In this document: positions 26,288 through 35,140 of the stretch, piece by piece
Layout: the number at the start of each line of letters is the position of its first letter
Numbering within the stretch: position 1 is the stretch's first letter
Source: Desulfomonilia bacterium
GTDB taxonomy: Bacteria > Desulfobacterota > Desulfomonilia > UBA1062
Direction of reading: 5' to 3'
Assembly (NCBI GenBank): GCA_036567785.1
Contig: DATCTV010000004.1
Span: 124,001-188,000 of the forward strand
DNA length: 64,000 nt
The notes under the pieces: model-generated
Database searches by the model: none
Told to the model about the DNA's origin: nothing
What the model saw: only the letters and a program-made list of their open reading frames with translations
Translations under genes and position numbers: made by a program

Positions 26288-27436
26288 TTATCTTAAAACA
26301 AAGCAGCAATCCTGTTTTTTGCCGCTTTTCTCCATATCGACTGTTCCCACCCCATCCCTAAAGATTATTACGGTTCCGAAAGGTCTGGATATCTCTTCAA
26401 GATGGCATATGATTTCTTCTGCCCTGTTTCCTCTTGCAGATGCAGGTTTGAACATCACCTCATAATTATCAACGATAACGGGATAAAGCCTGACACTGTA
26501 AATTCTGTCCTTTTTCATAATAATTTCTGCAGCAAAACTTACAGGGGTTTTCCTGCTGTAGGACCCGAATGCATAATTCCCCATACTGTAAAAAACAGGT
26601 TTCCCTTTATATATTTCCACGGGCTGCGGGACATGGGGATGATGCCCGAATATGATATCAGCCCCATAATCTATTGCAGTATGTGCCATTTCTATCTGAT
26701 ATCCTTTCGGTGCGAATGCCAGTTCCGAACCCCAGTGAAAGCTTACAATCACTACATCCGCTTCTTTTTTTGCATTCATGACATCTTCGATTACCGCGCT
26801 CCTTTCTCCATAAGCGGTGCCTGCTTTTCCGGATGTAGCCCAGAACTCACCGGGAAAGGTCATCGAATATGAAAGAAGCCCGTATGTGATGCCCTTTCTT
26901 TTGATAATACTCAACCTGCGCGCTTTTGTTATATCCATACCTGCACCGGAACATGCCAAACCTGATTTCAGACAGTATTCCTCAGTGGATGTAAGACCGC
27001 TGACCCCATAATCCATCATGTGGTTATTGGCCAGTGAAAGCATATCGAATCCGGCTCTTCTGACGGCCTTTATCGATGCAGGATCAGCCCTGAACACGAA
27101 CTCCTTATCTTTAAACGCATTTCCTCCTTTCGTGACCGGACATTCAAGGTTTGCAAAAGCAAGGTCTGCATTCCTTATCAGCTTTGAAAGTCCGTTATCC
27201 CCGAACGAATAATCATAGCCTTTTTTTCTCAGAAGAGGTTTTGCGCTTCCGGAAAGCATTATATCTCCGACACCGATAATTGTCTGTATTCCGGATGGGT
27301 CTGGTTTTTCTGCGGCTTCAGTTTCGTTTATGATTATAAGGCTTGTGGCAATAACGATAAAAATAAACTTTCTGAACGGAAATCCGTCACCATGAACGGA
27401 CTTTTCATGAATGAACGATTTGATTATCGGATTCAC
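26288..27436 (-). CDS. CapA-type exported metallophosphatase
   Basis: A 382-residue protein of the CapA (poly-gamma-glutamate synthesis, PGA_cap) family, a calcineurin-like fold. An N-terminal hydrophobic stretch (about 25-40) acts as signal or anchor. The family motifs are GVGDIMLSGSA, FANLECPVT, SLANNHMMDYG, VVSFHWGSE and IFGHHPHVPQPVE, with metal ligands in place. The biochemical role of free-standing CapA proteins is unsettled; a cell-wall or polymer-release function is usual speculation. It overlaps the M23 peptidase gene by four bases, which supports an envelope role. Confidence 0.88.
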   Translation of the reverse strand: MNPIIKSFIHEKSVHGDGFPFRKFIFIVIATSLIIINETEAAEKPDPSGIQTIIGVGDIMLSGSAKPLLRKKGYDYSFGDNGLSKLIRNADLAFANLECPVTKGGNAFKDKEFVFRADPASIKAVRRAGFDMLSLANNHMMDYGVSGLTSTEEYCLKSGLACSGAGMDITKARRLSIIKRKGITYGLLSYSMTFPGEFWATSGKAGTAYGERSAVIEDVMNAKKEADVVIVSFHWGSELAFAPKGYQIEMAHTAIDYGADIIFGHHPHVPQPVEIYKGKPVFYSMGNYAFGSYSRKTPVSFAAEIIMKKDRIYSVRLYPVIVDNYEVMFKPASARGNRAEEIICHLEEISRPFGTVIIFRDGVGTVDMEKSGKKQDCCFVLR

Positions 27437-28794
27437 CTGAACTTTGCGACAGTTGTCTTTGAACGGTGTCTGGCATTTGTCTGATAATTTGTATTAGTCC
27501 TTATCTTGTGGGAAGAATATTTTTTTGAATCTCTATTTTTTTCATGCTTGTTTAATGAAAGCGGATTTACATACACCCCTGATTTCATAACTCTCAGATC
27601 AAGATGAGGGCCTGTTGACATTCCTGAAGAGCCGACATAACCGATCACTTCACCGCGCTTTACGGCTTTGCCTTCTGTTATGCCCTTACCAAAACGGCTC
27701 AGATGCGCATACTGAGATATATAACCGTTATAGTGCCTGACCTGAATGGTATTGCCGTATCCATTCCGCCAGCCTGTGAAAATTACCTTTCCATATCCTA
27801 TTGTTTTAACCGGAGTGCCATAGGGTGCGGCATAATCAACCCCGGTATGGTGTTCAGAGTTACCCGTGATCGGATTGACCCTCCATGCAAACTTGGATGT
27901 TATCTTTCTGTAGGCCAGAGGCGCCTTCAGGAATTCGCGCTTTGCTGCAAGCTTAGCCCTCAGGAACATCTGCCTTTCCCTGTATATTTCATTTCTTAAT
28001 CTGTTCTTGAGAGATTTCGGCGCATTGAATATCGACAGATGATCATAGTCTCTATCGATATCATGAGGCATATAGGATTTATCCGATATTTCCCAGGGCA
28101 CCATTCCGGGTATGAAACTGAGGTCTGCCGCAAGAAGTTCCGCCGGCCCTGGTACGGAATCATTCTGAAATACATCTTTTACTGTCCATACAGGAGAATG
28201 GCTGTAGCCTTTTGACGACAATGGTATTTTTATGCTTCCGCCTTTTCCCAGAAATTCAGTCCTTGGATTGAATGCCTCGACAACCGATGACGTCTTTGAT
28301 GTTTTTGCAGGGCCAGCAACATTTGCATTATTGTATCCGGTCAGTGATGCCTGTCCGGGTGAGGAAACCGGTAATCCCTTTCCTGAATACAACACCTTTC
28401 TCTTTTCATCCCTGAATGTATACCCTATTTCCATTATTGCCGTTCTGTCTTTATTATAAGAAAGGTCAATGATACCGCCAGGTTTAATTTTTTTCAGTGT
28501 CTTTTTATCTATTTTTTTTGCAGCGGCAAGAGCATCGCCAGTGGATACATCATATCTTTTTAATATTGAAATCAGTATATCCCCGTTTTTGACTTCATAT
28601 ATGATTCCGGCTTTATCCGGACAGCTTTTCTTCAATCCGGAAATACCCGGTTGCACCTTTTGAGGATAATCGGACAGCTTTTCTATGCTTGCCTGTATGC
28701 CTGATGTAATAAAAAGGAAGCATGATACAGATACTGCTGCAAGAAACCATTTTAGTGATGGCCGTCTATCCTTGCCCAAAAATAACCTCCACAA
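27433..28794 (-). CDS. M23-family peptidase with altered HxH motif
   Basis: A 453-residue envelope protein: membrane signal at 15-35, then a LysM/opacity-associated-like region (about 60-110, EVKNGDILISILKRYDVSTG), and a C-terminal M23 domain (about 300-425). The zinc motif HxxxD is present (HHTGVDYAAPYGTP), but the second motif, normally GPHLHFEV, reads GPHLDLRV, so the HxH histidine that binds zinc is Asp. The protein may be a weak or inactive amidase-activator type (EnvC/NlpD-like) or use Asp as ligand. A basic tail follows the domain. It is the first gene of the group with capA and NUDIX. Confidence 0.87.
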   Translation of the reverse strand: MWRLFLGKDRRPSLKWFLAAVSVSCFLFITSGIQASIEKLSDYPQKVQPGISGLKKSCPDKAGIIYEVKNGDILISILKRYDVSTGDALAAAKKIDKKTLKKIKPGGIIDLSYNKDRTAIMEIGYTFRDEKRKVLYSGKGLPVSSPGQASLTGYNNANVAGPAKTSKTSSVVEAFNPRTEFLGKGGSIKIPLSSKGYSHSPVWTVKDVFQNDSVPGPAELLAADLSFIPGMVPWEISDKSYMPHDIDRDYDHLSIFNAPKSLKNRLRNEIYRERQMFLRAKLAAKREFLKAPLAYRKITSKFAWRVNPITGNSEHHTGVDYAAPYGTPVKTIGYGKVIFTGWRNGYGNTIQVRHYNGYISQYAHLSRFGKGITEGKAVKRGEVIGYVGSSGMSTGPHLDLRVMKSGVYVNPLSLNKHEKNRDSKKYSSHKIRTNTNYQTNARHRSKTTVAKFR

Positions 28795-28971
28795 CCCGTC
28801 TTTAAAAAACTGCTAATATTCAAGATTGTTTTGATTCTTAGGGCCATATACACTAATAAAAATCTTCAAGTCAAATCTGCATGTTTTTACTTTATATAAT
28901 CAATAAGTTAGCATATTTATTTACTTGAGCTGTTTTATAAACTATTCTCACAAAGTAAAGACGAGGTGAAA

Positions 28972-30435
28972 ATGAGCAAGGAAAAGATATATCTTGATCA
29001 TGCTGCGACAACGCCTGTGCACCCTGATGCGCTTGCCGCCATGCTGCCATGCTTCGGTTACCATTACGGCAATCCTGGCAGTCTCTATTCGCTCGGGAAA
29101 AAAGCCGGAAATCTTATTGATGAAGCAAGGTCACGTACAGCCTCTCTGATTGGAGCCTGTCCTGAAGATATCATATTCACCTCAGGAGGGACGGAAGCAG
29201 ACAATCTGGCTATCAAGGGGGCGGCACTCGCCAGCTGGAAAAAAGGCGGGCATATAATAACCTGTGCAAGCGAGCATCATGCGGTTCTCAATACCTGCGA
29301 ATGGCTTGAGGACAAAGGGTTCACGGTCACATACCTTCCGGTCGACTCATATGGAATCCTGAATCCCGATGATGTAAAAAAGGCAATAACAAAAGATACA
29401 ATTCTCATTTCCATCATGCACGCCAACAATGAGACCGGAACAGTGCAGCCGGTTGAGGATATAGGAAAAATCGCCGGTGAGAATGGTATTCTTTTCCATT
29501 CCGATGCAGTCCAGAGCGCAGGCAAAATCCCGATCGATGTCGCCAGCATGAATGTCGATCTTCTGAGTATTTCATCACATAAGATTTACGGTCCCAAGGG
29601 TGCAGGGGCACTTTATGTAAAAAATAAAGCTGTTCTCTCCCCTCTCTTTTCAGGCGGAGGTCAGGAAAACGGCCTCAGATCCGGAACGGAAAATGTCACC
29701 GGAATAGTGGGTTTCGGCCGCGCCTGTGAAATAGCGCTCGGCAACCTTTCCCATAACATTCTGCATGTCAAATCATTGAGAGACTGCCTCGAACAGCTTC
29801 TGCTTGAAAAAATACCCGATGCCAGGATCAACGGCCACCCGACAGAGAGACTTCCCCATATACTGAGCGTCTCATTTGAAGGCATAGAGGCTGCAAGCAT
29901 AATTGCAGCTCTGGATGCATCCGGAATCTGTGCCTCAGCCGGCGCCGCCTGCACCTCAGGATATGTTAAACCTTCTCACGTGCTCGCTGCAATGCAGGTT
30001 CCTCCAGGAATGCTGTATGGAACCATCAGGCTGAGTCCGGGCTTGGAGAATACAGAGGACCAGATGCTTGAAGTATCTGATGCCATCCATAAGGCAGTCA
30101 GCGAGTTCAGGGAATTTGCCGCCAGAAGATATTCAGAGACAACCTACCTTTTATTCTCTGACGAAAAAAAGGCCAGGAGGGCTAAACTGGCAATCAATAA
30201 AGCTGGTATTGACTGTATTTTTGCATCCGTTCCTCCACAGTTCAGGCGTCTTTCTGCAAGCAACACATCTGCGGCAATCCCATCCGCAAAGAAAGCGGCT
30301 TCATTGAAGACCTTGTCAGGCATATCTCTCGAACCCCTGGCTGTTTATGACATAAAGGGCGTTGGAATCCACACAAGGAGTTCTCAACTGTCAAAAAAAG
30401 AACATTCTTTCTGGGAGGATGTTACGGAGTCTTGA
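28972..30435 (+). CDS. Cysteine desulfurase fused to DUF3343-like domain
   Basis: A 487-residue PLP enzyme of the NifS/IscS group. I start it at ATG 28972, with GAGGTG just upstream. The first 390 residues show YLDHAATTPVHPDAL, the PLP Lys in SSHKIYGPKGAGALY and the sulfur-accepting Cys in SAGAACTSG. From about residue 400 a second domain starts (TTYLLFSDEKKARRAKLAIN) that resembles DUF3343, a small domain thought to carry sulfur or selenium. The conserved Cys usually seen in stand-alone DUF3343 proteins is not obvious; one Cys is present (DCIFASVPPQF). The fusion suggests sulfur or selenium delivery. No iscU or selD is nearby. Confidence 0.88.
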   Translation: MSKEKIYLDHAATTPVHPDALAAMLPCFGYHYGNPGSLYSLGKKAGNLIDEARSRTASLIGACPEDIIFTSGGTEADNLAIKGAALASWKKGGHIITCASEHHAVLNTCEWLEDKGFTVTYLPVDSYGILNPDDVKKAITKDTILISIMHANNETGTVQPVEDIGKIAGENGILFHSDAVQSAGKIPIDVASMNVDLLSISSHKIYGPKGAGALYVKNKAVLSPLFSGGGQENGLRSGTENVTGIVGFGRACEIALGNLSHNILHVKSLRDCLEQLLLEKIPDARINGHPTERLPHILSVSFEGIEAASIIAALDASGICASAGAACTSGYVKPSHVLAAMQVPPGMLYGTIRLSPGLENTEDQMLEVSDAIHKAVSEFREFAARRYSETTYLLFSDEKKARRAKLAINKAGIDCIFASVPPQFRRLSASNTSAAIPSAKKAASLKTLSGISLEPLAVYDIKGVGIHTRSSQLSKKEHSFWEDVTES

Positions 30436-30495
30436 CTTGATGCCGATTATACAGGTAATAGTTTTGCGAGGTTATCTTACCGGCAAGGAGAAAGT

Positions 30496-31122
30496 ATGAA
30501 ATTCAGATTTTTACCTAAAGGTTTTGATTTCTTTACATTATTTGACAAACAGGCAAATTATGCAGTTGATGCCGCGAAACTGTTCACGGAACTTGTACTT
30601 AAGGGAACATACGACAGTGAATCAGTACAGCAAATGCGTGAAATAGAACACCTGGCCGATGAAGTCACTCATGACATCATGAAAAATCTCAACCTTACAT
30701 TCATCACGCCGTTCGACCGCGAAGACATCCATGCCCTGGCAAGCGAAATGGACAGTGTCATAGACATGATGTACACAATCGTAAACAGAATGAGCGTTTA
30801 CAAGATTACAGGAGTCAATCAGGACCTTCTCCAGTTCTCGAATGTCATAGAGCGCTCCGTCAGGACACTGGCTACAGCAGTAAAAAGCCTTAACAACTCC
30901 AAAAATTATGAATCAACGATAGAAGCCTGTATAGAGGTAAACAGGCTTGAAAATATAGGTGACACAATGAGAGACGCCATTATCGGAAAGCTCTTTGAAA
31001 ACAGTACCGACACGATATACATATTAAAATGGAAAGAGATATATCAGTTTGCCGAAAGCGTTCTCGACATATGTGAAGACGTGGCTAATGTCGTTGAATC
31101 AATAGTGGTTAAGCAGGCCTAG
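30496..31122 (+). CDS. DUF47/PhoU-like protein
   Basis: A 208-residue all-helical protein of the DUF47 family (FDFFTLFDKQANYAVDAAKL, EHLADEVTHDIMKNL, TFITPFDREDIHALASEMD). Family members resemble PhoU and usually stand next to a Pit-type low-affinity phosphate transporter, whose activity they are thought to control. Here no pit gene is adjacent; the neighbours are the cysteine desulfurase and a sensor kinase. AAGGAG precedes the ATG. The function in this setting is inferred only from the family. Confidence 0.88.
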   Translation: MKFRFLPKGFDFFTLFDKQANYAVDAAKLFTELVLKGTYDSESVQQMREIEHLADEVTHDIMKNLNLTFITPFDREDIHALASEMDSVIDMMYTIVNRMSVYKITGVNQDLLQFSNVIERSVRTLATAVKSLNNSKNYESTIEACIEVNRLENIGDTMRDAIIGKLFENSTDTIYILKWKEIYQFAESVLDICEDVANVVESIVVKQA

Positions 31123-31208
31123 AGTCTGGCTTGAGAAATGTTTACTTTTATTGACTTGCTACAATTAAACGGTATCTTGATCACAGAATTGTTAGTGCTG
31201 GTTCCTTG

Positions 31209-34200
31209 ATGAAAATAAATGAATCCGCCCAGATTAAGAGTAATTCCGAATCTCCTGACGAGAGAAATGCCCTCCTTGAAAATCTGATCGAGGAGTATGA
31301 AGACATCAAAGACAAGTACGAATGTCTATATGACAGGTCAATAGAAAGCATTTACATACATGACCTGAAAGGCCGCTTTCTTGAAGTCAACAAGGCAGGT
31401 CTTGACCTTACAGGATATACGAAAGAAGAAATTTCCAAGATGAGCCTGCCCGACATCCTGAAAGAAAACCAGATACAGCAGGCGCTCGACCTGATCGATG
31501 AAGTAATCAGCGATGAAAGTCCATCTTACCCTGTGGAATTCAAGATAAAAAGGAAAGACGGCTCCTGGCTGGATGTGGAGGTATTCCCCTCAGCTGTTTA
31601 TAAAAACGGTGCCCCTTTTGCAATAATGGGAGTTTGCAGGGACATTACGGACAGAAAAAATTACGAAGAAGCCATTCAGGAGAGTGAAAAGAACTTCAGG
31701 GCGATAGCCGAAAATGCAGGTGCAGGAATCCTTGTCATAACAGGCATTGAAGGCAGACTCTCCTACATAAACAGGATGTTCTCGACACTTTCAGGATACA
31801 ATCTGCAGGAACTCAGACACAAAACCATCACGGACCTGCTGACGGCCGACTGCAGCAATGCAATAACGGGCAGGCACAAGACCATTCTCAGGGGAGGCGT
31901 TTTCAAAAAGACGATCGAAGCCGGGATACTCAGGAAAGACGGTTCTGCAGTCCCGGTGGAAATGATAAGCGCCCGCACATACTGGAAAGGCGAACATGCG
32001 GAACTTGTTCTGATACATGACATTTCAGCAAGAAAAGCAGCTGCCGGACATGAAGACTTCAGCCAGGACGAAGACCTTTATAAGCTTGCAATAGAGGCAG
32101 GCGGCTTGAGGTTCTGGAAATGGGATTCTGAAACAGAAGAAATAGTCACGCCCAGAGGCAGTACGGATTGGAAATTCAAAGGCCTTCTGGAATCTTTTAT
32201 GGCGATCATACACCCTGATGACAGATGGATGCTTGAACAGCTGGAAAAGGAAGCAAGGGCAGGCAAGAACCAGTTCACCTTCAAGGCGAGGATATACAAG
32301 GATCCGACCACTTATAACTGGGTGCAGGTTGACGGAAGGGTTTACAGGGACGATTCGGGAAACCCGAAGAGGGTCGTCGGGATTGCAAAAAACATCACGG
32401 ATCAGGTCAATGCCGAAATGGAGAATGCCAGGCTCCTTCGTGAAAAGACCAATATCCTTGACGTCATGGATGACGGGCTCTTTGCGTGTGACATAAAAGG
32501 AAAGATCATAGAGGCAAATCCTGCACTAATGAACATGACCGGGCTCAACAGAGATGAACTTATAAGCAAGTACGCGCCGGAAATCATTGAGAGATCGGTC
32601 GAACATGAAGATGCTGAATTATTAAGGAGCTTATATCCTGATGTCCTTTCAGGAGTAAAGCAGCCAAGTTTTGAAGTTACCATCATACACAAGAACGGCA
32701 AAAAAACGCCCGTACACTTCTCAACATCTTTTTTCAAAGACAGCGAAGGCAAACCGGGAGGCATTGTCTGTGTAATAAAAGATATCACCTATCAGAAAAA
32801 GACCTGGGATTTTCTCAAGTTCTCCTGTGACGAACTCGAGTATAAACTCAGTGATGCAAACACCGCGCTGAAAGATAAGATTGAAATGCTGGATGAGCAG
32901 ATAGCCCGGAAAACCAGGCTCGAGGAACTGGTTAAGCAGCAACGCGATCTTGCAATAAAATTAAGCGCCTCAATTGATTATGATGACCTGATGACCCAGA
33001 CGATAGACATGGCTATGGGCATCCCCGGCATTGATTGTGCCGGGGTTTATATAATCAACAGGGAAACAGGCTATATGGAAATGAAGGCCAGTAAAGGCTG
33101 TTCAGAAAAATTCATAAAAAGGGTTTCACGCTTCGCCCCGGGCAGCCCTCAGATACAGATGATCGAAAAAGGGATACCGGTATATGGTCTGTATTCGGTT
33201 CTGTTCCCCACCAGTGATAAGGTCAGGATAAGGGAGGGATTGAAGGCCTTTTCATTGATACCCGCTGTCCATGAAGGAAAGGTGATTGCAGCCCTTGCAA
33301 TTGCATCTCGCACACTGGATGAAATACCCCTTTATGCCAGGGAATTTTTTGATACGGTGGCTGCCCAGACCGGTGCGGCATTGTTCAGAATGTGGACGGA
33401 AGACGACCTCGATAAGAAGCAGATCGAACTGGCAGAAAGTGAAAACAAATACAGGTCTCTCGTCGAAAGCATGAACGAGATATTCTTTATCATAAATTCT
33501 CAGGGTGCATTCAGTTATCTGAGCCCTTCCGTCGAAAAAATACTCGGTTATTCCGTTGATAAAATGCTGAGCGAATCCCCTTTCACATTCGTGCACCCTG
33601 ATGACAGAAAAACGCTCAGCGATCTTATACCCGATGTCATTTCAGGAAAGGCCAGCAAACACGAATTCAGGGTACTGGACATTCAGGGAAATATACGATG
33701 GGTCAATATCTCAATTAAAACATTATACGAAAACGGTCAATTTGCCGGCATTCAGGGTATTTTTTCAGATATAACTGAAAGCAAGGTCCTTCAGCAGAGG
33801 CTATTTGTTTCAGAACGTCTTGCGGCAACAGGCCAGCTCGCGGCGTCTGTGGCGCATGAAATCAATTCGCCTCTTCAGGCAATTACCATAACACTTTCAT
33901 CAATGAAAAAGATGGCGCATGACAAACCCGATCTGCTGGAAGGCATAGAACTTTTAAAAGGTGCATTTTCAAGCATCAGCAATACGGTAAGAAACCTGCT
34001 CGATCTTAACAGGCCTGGCATGATCGAAAAGAGGTCAGCTGACATCAACGATATTCTCACCAAGACCGCTTCTCTTGTAAAATCACAATTGAAACAGAAC
34101 AGGATCAGGGTGCTGATGGAACTGGGAAAAGACCTTCCGTTTGTAAAAGTTTCCACGCAACATATAGGACAGGTTTTCCTGAATCTCATCAATAATGCAA

Positions 34201-34520
34201 TCGATGCAATAGCCGGTGAGGCAAGAAGCAATACCGACTATAACCGGGACCTCGAAGGTGGGACCATAAAAATCACCTCTCTGATGGAAGACGACGCTGT
34301 TACGGTCAGGATCGAAGATACAGGCTCAGGCATAAAAGAGACGGATATTGACAGGATCTTCAATCCTTTCTTTTCCACCAAAAACGGGGCCGGCATGGGC
34401 ATAGGGCTTGCCATATGCAAGACAATCGTTGAAGAAAACGGTGGAATCATTACGGCTGCCAATTCATCAGAACATAAAGGCGCGGTTTTCACTATAAAAC
34501 TACCTCAAAACAAGGATTGA
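31209..34520 (+). CDS. Multi-PAS/GAF sensor histidine kinase
   Basis: A soluble 1103-residue kinase with no membrane segment. In order I see PAS domains at about 38-150, 155-272, 290-398, 408-528, a coiled coil, a GAF domain at about 583-735, a fifth PAS at 745-858, then HisKA with LAASVAHEINSPLQAIT (phosphorylated His) and a HATPase with the N box FLNLINNAIDAI and G boxes DTGSGIKETD and GMGIGLAI. It senses cytoplasmic signals, possibly redox or ligand, through the PAS/GAF array. The response regulator starts four bases after its stop. A TTG three bases earlier could also start it, and no good ribosome site is visible. Confidence 0.92.
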   Translation: MKINESAQIKSNSESPDERNALLENLIEEYEDIKDKYECLYDRSIESIYIHDLKGRFLEVNKAGLDLTGYTKEEISKMSLPDILKENQIQQALDLIDEVISDESPSYPVEFKIKRKDGSWLDVEVFPSAVYKNGAPFAIMGVCRDITDRKNYEEAIQESEKNFRAIAENAGAGILVITGIEGRLSYINRMFSTLSGYNLQELRHKTITDLLTADCSNAITGRHKTILRGGVFKKTIEAGILRKDGSAVPVEMISARTYWKGEHAELVLIHDISARKAAAGHEDFSQDEDLYKLAIEAGGLRFWKWDSETEEIVTPRGSTDWKFKGLLESFMAIIHPDDRWMLEQLEKEARAGKNQFTFKARIYKDPTTYNWVQVDGRVYRDDSGNPKRVVGIAKNITDQVNAEMENARLLREKTNILDVMDDGLFACDIKGKIIEANPALMNMTGLNRDELISKYAPEIIERSVEHEDAELLRSLYPDVLSGVKQPSFEVTIIHKNGKKTPVHFSTSFFKDSEGKPGGIVCVIKDITYQKKTWDFLKFSCDELEYKLSDANTALKDKIEMLDEQIARKTRLEELVKQQRDLAIKLSASIDYDDLMTQTIDMAMGIPGIDCAGVYIINRETGYMEMKASKGCSEKFIKRVSRFAPGSPQIQMIEKGIPVYGLYSVLFPTSDKVRIREGLKAFSLIPAVHEGKVIAALAIASRTLDEIPLYAREFFDTVAAQTGAALFRMWTEDDLDKKQIELAESENKYRSLVESMNEIFFIINSQGAFSYLSPSVEKILGYSVDKMLSESPFTFVHPDDRKTLSDLIPDVISGKASKHEFRVLDIQGNIRWVNISIKTLYENGQFAGIQGIFSDITESKVLQQRLFVSERLAATGQLAASVAHEINSPLQAITITLSSMKKMAHDKPDLLEGIELLKGAFSSISNTVRNLLDLNRPGMIEKRSADINDILTKTASLVKSQLKQNRIRVLMELGKDLPFVKVSTQHIGQVFLNLINNAIDAIAGEARSNTDYNRDLEGGTIKITSLMEDDAVTVRIEDTGSGIKETDIDRIFNPFFSTKNGAGMGIGLAICKTIVEENGGIITAANSSEHKGAVFTIKLPQNKD

Positions 34521-34523
34521 ACA

Positions 34524-35099
34524 ATGATAAAAAATGAACTTCTGATTGTCGATGATGACGCCAATATCAGAAAAGCAATCGGCCTGAGCCTGTCGGCGGA
34601 CGACAGGAACATAACACTGGCCGCAAGTGCTGAAGAGGCAATCAGCCTGATCAAGAGCAGGTACTTTGACCTTGTCATTACAGATCTTCTGATGGGTGAA
34701 CTTGGCGGCATCGACGTATTGAGAGAAACAAAGAGCGTTTCCCCTGGCACAATGGTTATAATCCTGACCGGCTATGGAGACCTGTCTTCCGCAATAGATG
34801 CCCTCAGGCTTCATGCCGACGATTTCCTCATCAAGCCATGCGAGGAAGAGGAGATGCTGGAACGGGTCGAAAAATGCCTTGAAACGGCCTCCATGAAGAA
34901 AAGACTCAATATTTATGAAAACATGCTCGCAGTCTGCTGCAAGTGCAAAAAAATCCGGGATGACGAAGGCCAGGAAAAAGGCGAAGGCAAATGGGTGAGT
35001 GTCGAGGATTATATGTACACGAAGGCCAAGCTCATGCCGACAAGCACCTATTGCCCGGTTTGTGCAGCAAAGGCCCAGGAGGAGCTGGACAAAAAATGA
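34524..35099 (+). CDS. Response regulator with Cys-rich C-terminal tail
   Basis: A 191-residue partner of the upstream kinase. The receiver domain (1-120) has the acidic pair DDD near the start, phospho-acceptor Asp in DLVITDLLMG, Thr in ILTGYG and Lys in FLIKPCEE. Instead of a DNA-binding domain there is a tail with CCKCKKIRDDEG, WVSVEDYM and YCPVCAAKAQ. These cysteines form two CxxC pairs that could bind a metal; the same tail occurs in other receiver and PAS proteins. It probably acts by protein contact. It follows the kinase by three bases and is clearly co-transcribed. Confidence 0.9.
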   Translation: MIKNELLIVDDDANIRKAIGLSLSADDRNITLAASAEEAISLIKSRYFDLVITDLLMGELGGIDVLRETKSVSPGTMVIILTGYGDLSSAIDALRLHADDFLIKPCEEEEMLERVEKCLETASMKKRLNIYENMLAVCCKCKKIRDDEGQEKGEGKWVSVEDYMYTKAKLMPTSTYCPVCAAKAQEELDKK

Positions 35100-35140
35100 G
35101 GGGCATTTTTTAAACTACAAACTCCTTACAGGCTTTATTA

